Source: Rhodamnia argentea
Taxonomy: Eukaryota > Streptophyta > Magnoliopsida > Myrtales > Myrtaceae
Direction of reading: 5' to 3'
Length of the DNA stretch: 64,000 nt
Assembly (NCBI RefSeq): GCF_020921035.1
Contig: NC_063156.1
Span: forward strand, 10,428,501 to 10,492,500
Numbering within the stretch: position 1 is the first letter of the stretch; each line of letters begins with the position of its first letter. The position numbers and the translations under genes were made by a program. Positions 24,081-34,551 of this stretch are shown one piece after another. The notes below the pieces were generated by a model. It was not told where the DNA came from and ran no database searches. It saw only the letters and a program-made list of their open reading frames with translations.

Positions 24081-25483
24081 GTTCATTAAATCTATTAGGA
24101 GAGGATGTTGCTCTTCTTGGTCCGATGCCTTGTACATGTCGGGAATTGATTTAAAGGGTCAATGAATTGGATGGTCTTTGGATCCCTCATTGCTCATTAA
24201 GTTTTAAAACCAACCTTCATTCAGCCGACACTGCATATAAGTGCATTGGAATGATGGGTCAGCATACAACTTTTGTCAAAAGAAGTACATGTACTCTCTT
24301 TCGGCCATCCCAAGAAGAACGTGTTGCAATATGCGCTTTCTCTTCCTAAAAACTGGCTCGCGCAAGCAATGTTCCAGGACACTACTACATTCATCAATGG
24401 AAGCTCAAGAAGAGCCCAACACGCAATGTAGTACATGGCAACAATGCATGAATCTTGGAATAAAACAATTTTCTCTGTTTTCCTTTTGGGTCTGAATTAG
24501 GGCACAATTCATTGACAGAGGATCTCTTTCACTGGGCTTGCATTTGGGCGTATCATGGAGTCCATCTCTAACATTCAAACCTTTTTTTGGGGTTTTGATT
24601 CTGGCCTTTGGGTCATTTGGACTATGGTGGAGCTCGTTTTCTCCATCCAAGCTCCATCTTGTACATTATCGCTCGGTTATGGATCATTGGTACACATATT
24701 TTTCAAAACAAGCAAAAGTAATATCTCCTCCCACACGTTCGGATTCAAATAGTGCGAAATGGTCATGGTCAACAGTTCGAAAATTTCCATTGCTTCAGAA
24801 GGATTAGACCAAATTTAGCGTTTTAAACAAATATCGGAGTTGACGTGGTTATTATGCTAATTTGGTTTAGCTTATTGATGCCACGGATATTTTCGTTCAA
24901 TTTTAATTGTTCTACCATGCATATATGTCCTAATTTGATTTGAGAGTTATGCTTTCAAATCAAACCTGAACACTAAAATATTTACGCTGGCATTTTATAT
25001 TCGGCTCAAATTTTCGTTGTTTACAACTACGTCTAAGAAATTCACATTGAAAAGAAAAAAATCATGCTAATGAAGATTATAATTTAAAATAGTTCCTTTT
25101 TTTTTTTATCATTTTAAAGTATAAACCTAGTAAGAGATAAAATCTTAATCTACTTTCTCTATCCATATTCTAACGTTTAAGCTCAATGTAGATAGAATTT
25201 ATTTTTGTAATCATGAAAGGAAAAGAAAATAATGAAAAACAAGGATATTTATCGAATTGATCGATTTTTAAATAGATATGCATAATTGCTAATTTGACGT
25301 TGAGCACTGAAATATTTGGGAATAAATTCATATTTGGCTCATAGCTTTTCTCCCTTATCGGCAAGTTGAAAAGTAACCGAAAAATAGAAATGGAATTTTT
25401 CTAAGCAAAAAAAAAAAAAAGACAAAAAAAAAAGAGAGGAGGAAATGACACGTGTCCTCATACAATTCTCTCTCTCTCTCTCA
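24081..25483. other. Intergenic, no recognisable gene
   Basis: Several open frames of 60-90 codons overlap on both strands between 24167 and 24810, with no known domain. The remainder is AT-rich, with poly-A runs near 25407-25435 and a CT run at about 25469-25482 just before the U3 upstream region. Confidence 0.35.
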
Positions 25484-25485
25484 AG

Positions 25486-25540
25486 TGGGCTTTGAGAACA
25501 GTGTTGGACTTGGGCTCGTAAAAGACAGGTTCATTGGGCT
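25486..25540 (+). promoter_or_regulatory. Three TGGGCT (site II-type) elements upstream of U3
   Basis: TGGGCT occurs at 25486, 25511 and 25535, 50-100 bp before the USE of the U3 gene. TGGGCY motifs are known in promoters of plant ribosome-biogenesis genes. The clustering is seen directly; function is inferred. Confidence 0.4.
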
Positions 25541-25587
25541 GTAAACAGAAAAGCATCCTTCACTTTGACGTTCACGCTCTGTCGGAC

Positions 25588-25630
25588 GTCCCACATCGGC
25601 AGTTGGGTTGAAAGATAGTCGGTATTTAAT
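25588..25630 (+). promoter_or_regulatory. Plant snRNA-type promoter of U3: USE and TATA
   Basis: GTCCCACATCG (25588-25598) is an exact match to the plant Upstream Sequence Element of small nuclear RNA genes. The TATA-like TATTTAAT is at 25623-25630. The 24-bp gap between them is the short spacing that specifies RNA polymerase III in plants (pol II snRNA genes have about ten more bases). The TATA begins 31 bp before the U3 5' end. Confidence 0.85.
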
Positions 25631-25653
25631 GGAGGGAGTGAGGGACAGAAGCC

Positions 25654-25875
25654 ACGACCTTACTTGAACAGGATCTGTTCTATAGGCTCGTACCTCTGTA
25701 TCCTTGATTACTAAGGAGACAGGAACTAAAGTCTGGTGGATGAATCGTGGCCGTGTGATCAGAGCGTGATTAATGGCTTTGCTGGGTCCTTTGCTTGGAT
25801 CCATCAAGAGCTGTAGAGGATCGTTCTCAGTTGGGCGCGTTCCGGCTGGGATGGTCACACGGCTATCTGACAGAC
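25654..25875 (+). ncRNA. U3: U3 small nucleolar RNA (box C/D, SSU processome)
   Basis: The 5' domain begins ACGACCTTACTTGAACAGG and continues with CTGTTCTATAGGCTCGTACC, the nearly invariant box A'/A region of plant U3. Box A and the 5' hinge pair with pre-18S rRNA during small-subunit processing in the nucleolus. Further along are GGATGAA (25737, box C'-like), GAGCGTGA (25762, box B), and TCTGA (25866-25870, box D) close to the 3' end. The ~220-nt length agrees with plant U3. It is preceded by a correctly spaced USE/TATA and followed by a T-run, as expected for plant U3, which is made by RNA polymerase III. The exact 3' end is estimated from box D. I see no inactivating change in the 5' domain, so the gene is likely functional. 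Recognition rests on memory of plant U3. Confidence 0.88.
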
Positions 25876-25882
25876 TTCCCTA

Positions 25883-25888
25883 TTTTTT
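25883..25888 (+). terminator. Pol III T-run terminator of U3
   Basis: Six T residues a few bases after box D, with a second T-run right behind (25890-25895), fit RNA polymerase III termination. Confidence 0.65.
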
Positions 25889-26211
25889 GTTTTTTCTCAT
25901 CATTCTTGAATCACGGAGCTCATAAAATCATCTGGGACTCAGTGAAAAGGTTATCTCGACTCATGACTGTTAACCTGAGTTCCATTCCAGGTACAGAAGG
26001 AAAAGAAAACTCTGTCATGGGTTTTGCATCTCTTGGACAAAAATCTCGCAGGCTTTACGTAGCTTCGACGGGTATTTGCATTAGGCTGTCCCTTTACAAT
26101 GTTTACATCGTCAACTCATCAGTACATTTGCGCCGACATTTGAATTCAGGATCAGCATTCGGAGGATGTGTAGCTTCTGTGTTCTCTCATCAGTTAAAGA
26201 TTTACATATCA

Positions 26212-27475
26212 TGAACTGCAAGTCGAAACCGGCAATTCAGTGAGAGAAAACCTTAATGGGTGGAGGTGGATATGCTAAAGGTCTATTGAAAGGCCGGCTA
26301 GCTGATGGATCCCCAGTGGCGGTTTAGAAGATGCAAGCCGTGCAAGCCTCCTGCTTCGTCTGTGCGTCAGTTTAGAGCAGAATTGCTAGTCCCAGAGAAA
26401 ACCATTCGACAGAATCTGCTCCAAATGATCGGCTCTTGCAAGGAAAGCACAATTGCAGGAACTTGTGAAAATGAACACAAAACAGCAAAGAGTACTTCCT
26501 TGTATGTATCCATTTCTTGGCTTAGCTCTGGCTCATTGCTAATGGAAGCACCGGCCGCGCAGACAACAGGTTGGATTTGCTGCCCCTTCTCAAGTGGCCA
26601 AACTCGGATGCCCATCAAACTAGGTGTAGCAAGGGGGTTTCTGCAGTTTTTTCTTCTGCAATACCTCAACGTGACATGAGCCGTGAGATCTTTCATTCAC
26701 TTTTTATTTTTCCACCAAGAATGTTTTATAAAACTCCGAGCTATTTTTCCGCAAGACCTCCCCTACAATATCGTCACCGCAGTAGAATTTAACCACCGAA
26801 AAAATAAATGCAATAGCCAAATAATAATGAATAATATCAGTCAACCATAAATGGATAAGCTCACACTAACCTGTCAATTTGGAGTCCAATTAGGGATTTT
26901 CCTTGAGTAGACAAGAGACTTGGCAAACTAAAACATCTTAGTATGAAACAAGTAGCTAGAAAATTAAAATTGGAATTGGCGCAATTCGCAGAATTAAAAG
27001 CCTTTGCACAGTTCGGTTTTCTCTTTATCATACTTGTTTCTTTTTGTTTTTCACAAAAAATTTATATTGGATATGTTTAGATACTTTTTCAGATGACTAG
27101 CCTCTTTTTGGGGTTTCATACTTTGGGGCTTTTAAGTTCATAATGATGTCATGCTTGCCTTTGATTAGTTTAAGTAAAATTTGTAATATGAATACCTTTA
27201 CGCTCTTCAGTTTTCTGTTAAGGTCTATCCCGTAGAGGTACTCAATTTCATCCGAGAAAAGCCATCTTTTTCTCAACAATGTCTTTATCATTTGATCCTT
27301 CAATGAGAATTGTGATATTCGGATAATCCATCGTGACATAAAGCCTTCAAATATTTTGTTGGACAAGGAATTCGAGGCTCTCATTGCGGACTTTAGTCTG
27401 TCAAAATTCATCAAATGTGAAGTTGAAAATGTGACGAGTATATCGAAGAGAAGGCCTGTTTGGTTCCGTACAGTT
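26212..27475 (+). pseudogene. SERK-like kinase pseudogene, close relative of the 33.1 kb gene
   Basis: The N-lobe start is recognisable at 26212-26340: ELQVETGN, a damaged glycine loop (GGGGYAKG), GRLADGSPVAV, then a stop where the catalytic Lys codon should be. Frameshifted pieces follow to about 26690 (LLQMIGSCKES like the LIQILGFC strand, and PLLKWPxxxxH, VARGF like the LDWPTRMHIAVGVARG segment). After a gap, 27325-27475 on the same strand reads IIHRDIKPSNILLDKEFEAL then IADFSLSKFI: an intact HRD-K-N catalytic loop and a DFS in place of DFG. Wording (ELQVxTGN, PSNILLD, FExLI) is closest to the kinase at 33130. Multiple stops and shifts make it non-functional. Confidence 0.75.
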
Positions 27476-27479
27476 TTGA

Positions 27480-29545
27480 ACATTCTCACTGTACTTATTA
27501 TATATTTGGTACTGAGCATACATTTTTGAAGGTGATGCTCTGTGAAGACTAATGCTTCTGCTTGTGAGCTGTTGCTTTTACGGTTCGTATCTGGCTATAT
27601 TCATAATGATCTTTCTCTCATTATGAGAAAGAACGCTTCATCATTTGACTGGGTGGATGGAAGAACTTGTGGAAGATAAATAGTTGGATCTGCTGATGGA
27701 CACAAGTATGAAGGGAGGGTGATTCCAGTGAGAACTGGTTCTCTTACGCACCAAATTTTACCCTAAGAAATGATCCGATATGTCAGAGGTAGTCCAAATT
27801 TTTTAACGGAACAGCGTGGACGAAAGATAGGCGAGGAAGAAAAGAGGATGTGGCTCTGATCAGACTGGACACCGACCCTAATTTCAATGGCATCGTCTCT
27901 GAGTTGTCATCTCATCTCGCTCCAGAAGTGTTTTCTCGGCCAAGATGATCCTTTTAGGACATTTTCCTCATTTTCTACATTCACTACGGGTTGCAGAGTA
28001 AGCAGAGAGGGCTGACATCAGGGTTGAGCAACTCATAAACGAGCTGTATCATGCGTCTGTGTTCCTCGGCAAACACAACCAATAAATCAGAGACAGTCAA
28101 ATTCCTGCTAGCTGCAGCAGTAAATGAAATGTATCATCCGCCATAGGCAATGTTCAATAACAAAATTAGCTTTGGAGGGATTACCACCTCAGGAAACAGT
28201 TACGGTTGACCTTGAACAGCAAATCATCAGGATCTAGGTTGCAAAACACAAATCAAAGGTGGTAAGCAAGAGATGTTCTAAAGTAAACTGGCAAAGAAAA
28301 AAAGATAAAAAAAAAAAAAGAAAATCAGGACCAAGAGTGCACATACTCGGTTTCGATGATGTTCTGAGCAACATATGTCACTCAGTTCTGGGTGCAGTCT
28401 GGCTAATGCTTCTCTCTTCTTTGCAGCATGGTAATGATGATCCTCAATGTCGAGTTTCATGAATATCTGCACTAGTTCTTCGCATGAATTATGACGAATC
28501 CCCTGTGCCTATAATCATCCCCATGTGAGTTTGCCACTCACTCACTCGGGTTGATCATTATGGTTTTCGTCTAGTTCAGTATATCTAAGATGTCAGGTCA
28601 GTTTGAGGTAGGCCACATCTTAAGAATTATTTTCAGCTAGTATTAAAAAATCTGCAGCGAGAAATGACGGCGTTAATACATAAGACCGTCAAAATTCAAG
28701 ACCAAAGGCATATCCAGTACGTTACCTGACAGTCTAAGGTGAGAGGTGCATATCCCATCATTGGGAAGAGTCATCTTGGCATTGCAAATGGTGACACAGG
28801 AAGGGCGTTCTCGCCATTTGGCCTACTGGCACTGGATGGGGTGGGACTAGGGAGTAGGGACGTTTACATCTAGGCTTGCAGGTATCAACCTGCACATGAG
28901 CGCACACAAAACTTTAAAAGAAAGGCAAGAAGGCACACAAGTCATTTGTAAATGTTGCAGTTCTTGCAGACATTATAGCTAAAACTAACAAACTAGTTTG
29001 AGCAATATAATCACCATTAAGGGTAAGATGCTTGAGGTTAAAATTGAGTTCTACGGCTGGACTCAGTCCATCACATCACTCGTCTCCATAGGATTAAACA
29101 TGCCATATAGTTCAGATTTTCCAACAGCTAGGAAACTGTGCCTGCATTATTCTGATTTAGTGGAATAACCAACGTAAGTGTAGAATTAAAAGTAGAAACC
29201 ATTTTTGCTGGTCTATTCAATCTGGCACGTTTATAAGGGAACAACGAAGTCAATGGCCAATAAAAAGTAAGGATCCAGCTATAAAAACAAGCACATGATC
29301 TGGTGGCTAGAATGCTTACAACACCTAGACTATATTGCATATTAATGCATATCGAACACAATTGAGGCAACCCCACTCGGCAAGAATAAGCAGATCATTT
29401 AGAGAGAAAAAATAGACATCTAAGCAAACCCAAATGAGAGCTGATGCTTAGGTGGGGCACTTACCCATACACAGTGTTCACCCCAATTCAGAAGGTCTCA
29501 ATTCACCATGATACCACTGATGAACGGCCAATCCTATCAAACCGA
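27480..29545. other. Intergenic; probable 3' flank of the maturase gene
   Basis: No supported gene. Small kinase-like scraps may extend the pseudogene to about 27690, but they are too weak to call. The last few hundred bases likely hold the 3' UTR of the minus-strand maturase gene. Confidence 0.35.
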
Positions 29546-31861
29546 TCATAGATTATCCACGTCCACAAATGAACTAACATCAATGTTTTGAAGCGTGATT
29601 TTTCCCATGTACAAATCATCTGTATGGGCAGGACAGACGGGAAGGCATTTGCGATTCAAGCTCTCGTGAATTGCACCCATCCCCGAGATCCACTTCTCCT
29701 CGTTCAATGGGTTTACATTTAATCGGTTTTGGAGTAATCGGATCCGATAAAAAACTACATCGGTACGGTCACAGAAATGAGCAATACAGGAATGAAGTGG
29801 CCCGCAATCGAAAGCCAATCTAATCAGCGCCAAAGTTAGAACCCCATCAACAGGCTTTGGATCTGAAAGGTTTCTATCTCCCATCATCTTAACCTCTCTT
29901 TCTGTTGGAAAGTACAAAATTTCATTTTCACATGCATCTAAGACTTTTAAATCCTTGGAGTAATGCTTAATTGCTTCAAGTTTGGTCGAATCATGCTTCT
30001 CTGCTAAAGTTAAAATGCAAGAGAACCTCATGTGATAAGTTACAACTGTTTTTACCATCTTGAAGTTGTGGCAGCAACAGAAATAGTTGAGCCATTTCTT
30101 CCCTACACCTGCATACCATTTGACGATATCAGCATCATCTAGAGCAATGAGTAGCTTGATCGGTCTAGGACGACCCATGTTGTTTGTAAATCCAGCCATT
30201 TTAACTGCCTTTCGAACAAGTTCAATGGGTGCATCAACTCTAATACACAATCTTGTCAAATCATGAACTGTCATCTCCGCATACTTCTGTTCTCTGTCCT
30301 CTTCTTCTCTCCTTTCTTCTTCCCTCAATGCCTTAATAGCTTTGACAGGAGACAAGTGCTTATCTACTTGCTTTTGGAACTTGTCATAAGCAAAGACAAG
30401 TTCCTGCGGCAATTGGTCTCTTATGCGTGGTAAAGAAAGAAAATTTCCAGCAGAGAGCACCCGATGCCAATTATACTGCTCCTCCAGAGATCCTAAGAAG
30501 TCTTGCACCACTTCATCGGCCCATGTTCTGAAAATCTCATTGACCTCATTCTCAATTTGAATATCAAATTTGAACCCATCTGACCGTTTTAACTTCTTGA
30601 AAACATGACTCAAAATCTTCAATCCCAGTTTCTTCCTATTCCTCTCCCTAGCATTTTTCATTTCTAAAGCTTTCACTTCCTTCTGTCTCAGGTACTTCTT
30701 CCTAGCCCTAATGGCTTTTTCTGACAATGGGGGATGCAAAACAGAAGGCGGGACTGCCTGAAGTTCCATACCTAAGAACTCAATCTTTTCCATCGTCGGG
30801 CTGTGAATTGCAGTTCTCACTCTATCTACCTTCAATTCCAACTTCTCTTCTATATACTTCACGACGTTATTCTTCAAATCCAGAGTAAAGATTTTTGACC
30901 CTGACGTTATAAACAGCATCTCGTCCAAATACCTAACTGCGTACACCTTCACGGGCTTGTAAAACACATTCGATGTCGAATCTGAAACATTCTCATTAGA
31001 CTCGAACTTAAGATTCTCTTTATTCGATCGAAGCCTTAAATCCTGAATTTCCTTGTCAAGTCCGTTGAAGTACACGTTAATCAAAATTGCACACAAGCCG
31101 CTCTCCTGCGGAAACCCTCTCCCCAAATAACACCCGCCCAATTCGATGATCACGGCTTCGCACTCAAACAGCCTCCTTATCAAATCGATGAAAAAAGAAT
31201 CGTCGATTTTCTCTTCAATGAACTTACACAATTTGCTCACATGAACACAATCAAACTTCTTTCTGTCGAATTTCACAGTGAACCACCAACTGGGATTCTG
31301 CACCGAGGTCTTCAAGTACCGAACAGCCGTGTGGCGCCCCACGCCGACCCGTCCGCCGTAAGCGAAAGTCGCAAACCTCTCATCATATATGACCTCCAGA
31401 ACCATCCTAAGGGCCTCGATCAAGACCTTCAGTTTCAAGCTGGGCAGGACCAGGGACTCACCTTTCTTTCTCGAGGGCACCATGGTGACGAGGCAAGCCG
31501 CGACATCGAACCGGCCCTCGGCGATCTCGCGGCCCATTTCGGAGAGCGAGAAGCGCCTCGACACCAACTCGAGGAGAGAAGAAGGCGGAGGCAAGGGAGC
31601 CGCGTCGGGATGGCTCGGGGCAGCGAGGTTCCAGCAGGCGGCGAGGAGGACGGAGGGAGAAGCCACGACGTGGGGGACGAGGCCGGAGAACTTGCCATTC
31701 TTGGCGTACCGGCTGAGAACGAGGGTCTTGAGCTGAGGCGGCGTGAGCGGCTCTGTGGGGTCCGGGGGCGGGGACGAAGTGGAGTTGAGCCTGTGGGTGG
31801 GGCGGCGGATCAGTGGGAGTCGGACATTGGAGGAGGCAACTCTTCGAAAGCTCAGATGCAT
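29546..31861 (-). CDS. nMAT3: Nuclear-encoded mitochondrial group II intron maturase, nMAT3-like
   Basis: An intronless 771-aa frame. The first 30 residues (MHLSFRRVASSNVRLPLIRR) are basic and Ser-rich with no acidic residue, as in mitochondrial presequences. A degenerate group II reverse transcriptase domain spans about residues 130-375, with PQESGLCAILINVYF as RT block 4-like and YLDE (311-314) where active enzymes have YADD, so polymerase activity is not expected. A maturase domain X (thumb, RNA binding) lies about 530-640. A C-terminal endonuclease-like Cys/His region lies about 680-770 (C686, C692, C697, C739, C743, H746), ending KITLQNIDVSSFVDV. Plant nMATs act in mitochondria to splice group II introns of respiratory-complex transcripts. 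Retention of the C-terminal region places it in the nMAT3/nMAT4 class; it looks unlike nMAT4 from memory, so nMAT3 is the better guess. Confidence 0.85.
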   Translation of the reverse strand: MHLSFRRVASSNVRLPLIRRPTHRLNSTSSPPPDPTEPLTPPQLKTLVLSRYAKNGKFSGLVPHVVASPSVLLAACWNLAAPSHPDAAPLPPPSSLLELVSRRFSLSEMGREIAEGRFDVAACLVTMVPSRKKGESLVLPSLKLKVLIEALRMVLEVIYDERFATFAYGGRVGVGRHTAVRYLKTSVQNPSWWFTVKFDRKKFDCVHVSKLCKFIEEKIDDSFFIDLIRRLFECEAVIIELGGCYLGRGFPQESGLCAILINVYFNGLDKEIQDLRLRSNKENLKFESNENVSDSTSNVFYKPVKVYAVRYLDEMLFITSGSKIFTLDLKNNVVKYIEEKLELKVDRVRTAIHSPTMEKIEFLGMELQAVPPSVLHPPLSEKAIRARKKYLRQKEVKALEMKNARERNRKKLGLKILSHVFKKLKRSDGFKFDIQIENEVNEIFRTWADEVVQDFLGSLEEQYNWHRVLSAGNFLSLPRIRDQLPQELVFAYDKFQKQVDKHLSPVKAIKALREEERREEEDREQKYAEMTVHDLTRLCIRVDAPIELVRKAVKMAGFTNNMGRPRPIKLLIALDDADIVKWYAGVGKKWLNYFCCCHNFKMVKTVVTYHMRFSCILTLAEKHDSTKLEAIKHYSKDLKVLDACENEILYFPTEREVKMMGDRNLSDPKPVDGVLTLALIRLAFDCGPLHSCIAHFCDRTDVVFYRIRLLQNRLNVNPLNEEKWISGMGAIHESLNRKCLPVCPAHTDDLYMGKITLQNIDVSSFVDVDNL

Positions 31862-31989
31862 TTGAATGGCGAAATGCGAGAGGGAGGAGACGGGAGAAAT
31901 CCTCCACTTCCAGGAGATTTTCGGAGTTCACTCGGATTGGCGAGTTGCTTCTGAAGTTATGGCCCTCACGGGTAAATTAACTCCATTTG

Positions 31990-32890
31990 TCATGTTTATT
32001 GAAAAGTTGAAATATTTTATAGGGCAAAATCCAAATGAGAACGCGAAGCGGTGGCCTTATTATTTCAAAGAAGGACTTGATCGAATTCATTTTCATTTTT
32101 TGAACTTGTTTTCCTTTTTTTTACTTTTTCTATTTTTCTTTTCTTTTTCCTTTTCCCTCTACCGGCCCTCCGTCGGCTGCCGGGCGAGGGCCGACACCTT
32201 TATTTTCTTCAACCCCAACCTCATCTATCTTCTGTAACCCTTCGACTCCGATTGCTGAGGTTGCGCGACCTCGCCATTGCCTCACCTTGCGCCGCGCATC
32301 GTTCGCTGCCCTCACCTGGGTTGCGTCGACCGTCGAGGGGCTAGATTTTGGTCGCCTTGAGGTCGAGCGACCTCGGCGGCCATTGTCCGGTGTGGCCCGG
32401 CCAATCTCAGGGACCGCTGCGCCTAAAAAGAAAAAAATCTCAGGTAACCACATGATAGCCAACGTGAGAGAGTTAGGGTTTTGATGAATTGAGGCTTTCG
32501 GATTGAGGATTTGCAGAGAAACTGTGGAGGGAGAGAGGTGCTACAAATGGTGATGGAAGGAGGGCGGGCGAGGTCACCCTCACCTCACCCATGCTTGAGG
32601 TGGTCGGTTCGGCCGAACCGCCGGTTCCGATTCAACGAAAAGGTGGAATCGGTGGTTCCGGGCCGGCTCCGGTTCCGGTTTTACGAAAAGGTGGAATCGG
32701 CGGTTTCGGGCCGGCTCCGGTTCCGGTTTGGAACCGTCGGTTCCCAAGCCCAACGGCTCTTTCCCCCGTGCCTCCCCCTTCTTTTTTTTTTTTAAACGGG
32801 TCGGAACCGGCCCGGAACCGCCGGTTCCGGGCGGGTTCCGAGTCTCTGGGCCCATTTGGCCATGTCTACATCGGGCCATCAAATTAAAGA
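31990..32890. repeat. Transposon remnants between maturase and kinase genes
   Basis: About 32000-32440 resembles the foldback family of 22930 (TTATTTCAAAGAAGGACTTG, then a T-rich run, then GC-rich GGCGAGGGCCGACACC and GCGACCTCGGCGG). About 32590-32840 is dense in GGTTCCGGGCCGGCTCCGG, with a ~55-bp unit present twice (AACGAAAAGGTGGAATCGG and ACGAAAAGGTGGAATCGG). The open frames here (up to 123 codons) on both strands reflect base composition and are not called as genes. Confidence 0.45.
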
Positions 32891-33129
32891 GAGAACTGTC
32901 TTTTTTGTCGGAAACTTGATGTTTGACTTTGTTACAACACGGAGAGAGAAAATTCCAGGGATGCTTCCGGGGCTAATGAGTTCAGCAGGTGCCTTCCGGG
33001 ATGCTACCAAGAAACAGCCCAGTTGACGTGAAACTGGGGGCATGGGCTCCCTTTAAAATCAAATCCTTCACCCTTTCAGAGCATGAACCATACAAACACA
33101 TATCAGCAAATTACTGTTGCATCAGAAAG

Positions 33130-34551
33130 ATGGTTTTCAAATTTACCACCATTGGTCTCACCGAGGATGCCGATGTTTCCTCTCTGTTTTCGCCGCCTAC
33201 TCCTCCGCCGTCCACTGTTTGCCTTCCACTCAGCAAGACCTTCACCAGAGCGATGGCGGTCGCGGGCAGAGCCGCTGAAAGCGCTTCTTTTGGGTTCACT
33301 GCCCCTGCCGTCGAGGTTTGTTGTTGGAGGCCGAAGAAATCCTCCTCCTCCGACGACTCAGACTCAGATCTCCAATTGCTTCGGCCACAGGTACAGCTTC
33401 GCAAATTTACTTACGACGAACTGCAAGTCGCGACTGGCAATTTCAGCGAAGAGAATGTTCTGGGCCATGGCGGGTTTGGTAAGGTCTACAGAGGAATTTT
33501 ACTTGATGGATCCCTGGCGGCAATAAAAAGATGTGCCCTATTCTCCGGCGAAGCTGAAGTGCAGAAACTTGCTGAAGTACAGGTCGGGAGTATGGCCAGG
33601 CACCGGAATCTGATCCAAATACTCGGCTTCTGTGATTCGATGGAACCGCAAAGACCTGTCAAGAAAAGAAAGGCAAGAACAGAACCGGTAGAGTGGCTGC
33701 TGGTATATCAATTGGCGGCCAACGGAAGTGTGGCTTCCTATTTGAGGGAGTGCACTGCATGGCAACCCGCTCTCGATTGGCCTACCCGGATGCACATTGC
33801 CGTAGGAGTAGCGAGAGGGCTCTCGTATCTTCACGAGGATTGCACTCTTCAGATCATTCACCTCGATATAAAGCCTTCAAACATTTTGTTGGATGAGAAC
33901 TTCGAACCTCTCATTGGGGACTTTGGCTTGGCAAAATTCATGAATCACAAAGATTGGAACCAGGAGATCCAGAAGCCAAAAAGCGCCGGGGCATCACACC
34001 AGATGGCTGCGACGGAAGCAGTGAACAACCTTCAGATGGCCTTTTCCAGAGCAGAGTTATATCGTACCGATAAACTATGTGGTACGTATTGTTATATGCC
34101 TCCGGCGTACTTGATGCATGGAGAATTCTCGGCAAAGAATGATGTCTATGCATTCGGGATGGTGCTCCTTGAGCTCGTCTCTGGCTTGCCGATTTTCAAT
34201 TTGTTGCAGCAAATCAATGATCTTAAGCGGTTGAAAGATATCCTGGAACAAAATGAGTTGGGATGTCTGATCGATCCCAACTTGAGAAGAGACTACGATG
34301 AGAATGAGGCTAAGAAATTAGTCAAACTGGCTCTCTTCTGCATCCAATCTTCACCAACAAAACGACCCATGATGTCGGAGGCGGTCCAAATTCTCAAAGG
34401 AAGCTGCTTAGATGAAAGATGGGAGAGTGAAAAGGAGGAGATAGTAGTTGATATCTGGCAAACTTGTTCGCAAACTTGTTCACAATCTTGCAGCACCCTC
34501 ACTGGCATCGCATCTCATATTGATCCAGAGGAGCTATCAGGACCGAGATGA
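33130..34551 (+). CDS. Ectodomain-less SERK/BAK1-like receptor-like cytoplasmic kinase
   Basis: The frame is open from 32989 (520 aa), but I choose the ATG at 33130 (473 aa) because MVF also starts the other cluster members. No signal peptide, LRR or membrane segment is present. Numbering from MVF: Ser/Pro-rich N terminus; kinase from about residue 93 (FTYDELQVATGNFSEENVLG); glycine loop GHGGFGKVY; ATP-binding K133 (AAIK); alpha-C Glu about 149; catalytic loop HLDIKPSN (244-251), with Leu replacing the Arg of HRD but Asp, Lys and Asn kept; DFG at 264-266. The activation segment is about 25-30 residues longer than in SERKs and the APE motif reads PPA. The C-lobe (DVYAFGMVLLELVSG, RPMMSEAVQILKG) is complete. 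The closest known family is LRR-RLK subfamily II. It may still be an active non-RD-like kinase. A decayed relative lies at 26212. Confidence 0.8.
   Translation: MVFKFTTIGLTEDADVSSLFSPPTPPPSTVCLPLSKTFTRAMAVAGRAAESASFGFTAPAVEVCCWRPKKSSSSDDSDSDLQLLRPQVQLRKFTYDELQVATGNFSEENVLGHGGFGKVYRGILLDGSLAAIKRCALFSGEAEVQKLAEVQVGSMARHRNLIQILGFCDSMEPQRPVKKRKARTEPVEWLLVYQLAANGSVASYLRECTAWQPALDWPTRMHIAVGVARGLSYLHEDCTLQIIHLDIKPSNILLDENFEPLIGDFGLAKFMNHKDWNQEIQKPKSAGASHQMAATEAVNNLQMAFSRAELYRTDKLCGTYCYMPPAYLMHGEFSAKNDVYAFGMVLLELVSGLPIFNLLQQINDLKRLKDILEQNELGCLIDPNLRRDYDENEAKKLVKLALFCIQSSPTKRPMMSEAVQILKGSCLDERWESEKEEIVVDIWQTCSQTCSQSCSTLTGIASHIDPEELSGPR

Noticed and set aside
25795..26214. 139-codon plus-strand frame
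   Set aside because: Starts inside the U3 snoRNA and has no recognisable domain.
27097..27519. 140-codon minus-strand open frame
   Set aside because: The plus strand of the same bases encodes a clear kinase catalytic loop (HRDIKPSN), so the minus frame is a shadow.
31241..31954. 237-codon plus-strand open frame
   Set aside because: Antisense to the maturase coding sequence in its GC-rich 5' part; no domain.
32511..32919. Overlapping frames of 63-100 codons on both strands
   Set aside because: Formed by the GGTTCCGGGCC repeat; repeated in three frames with no domain.
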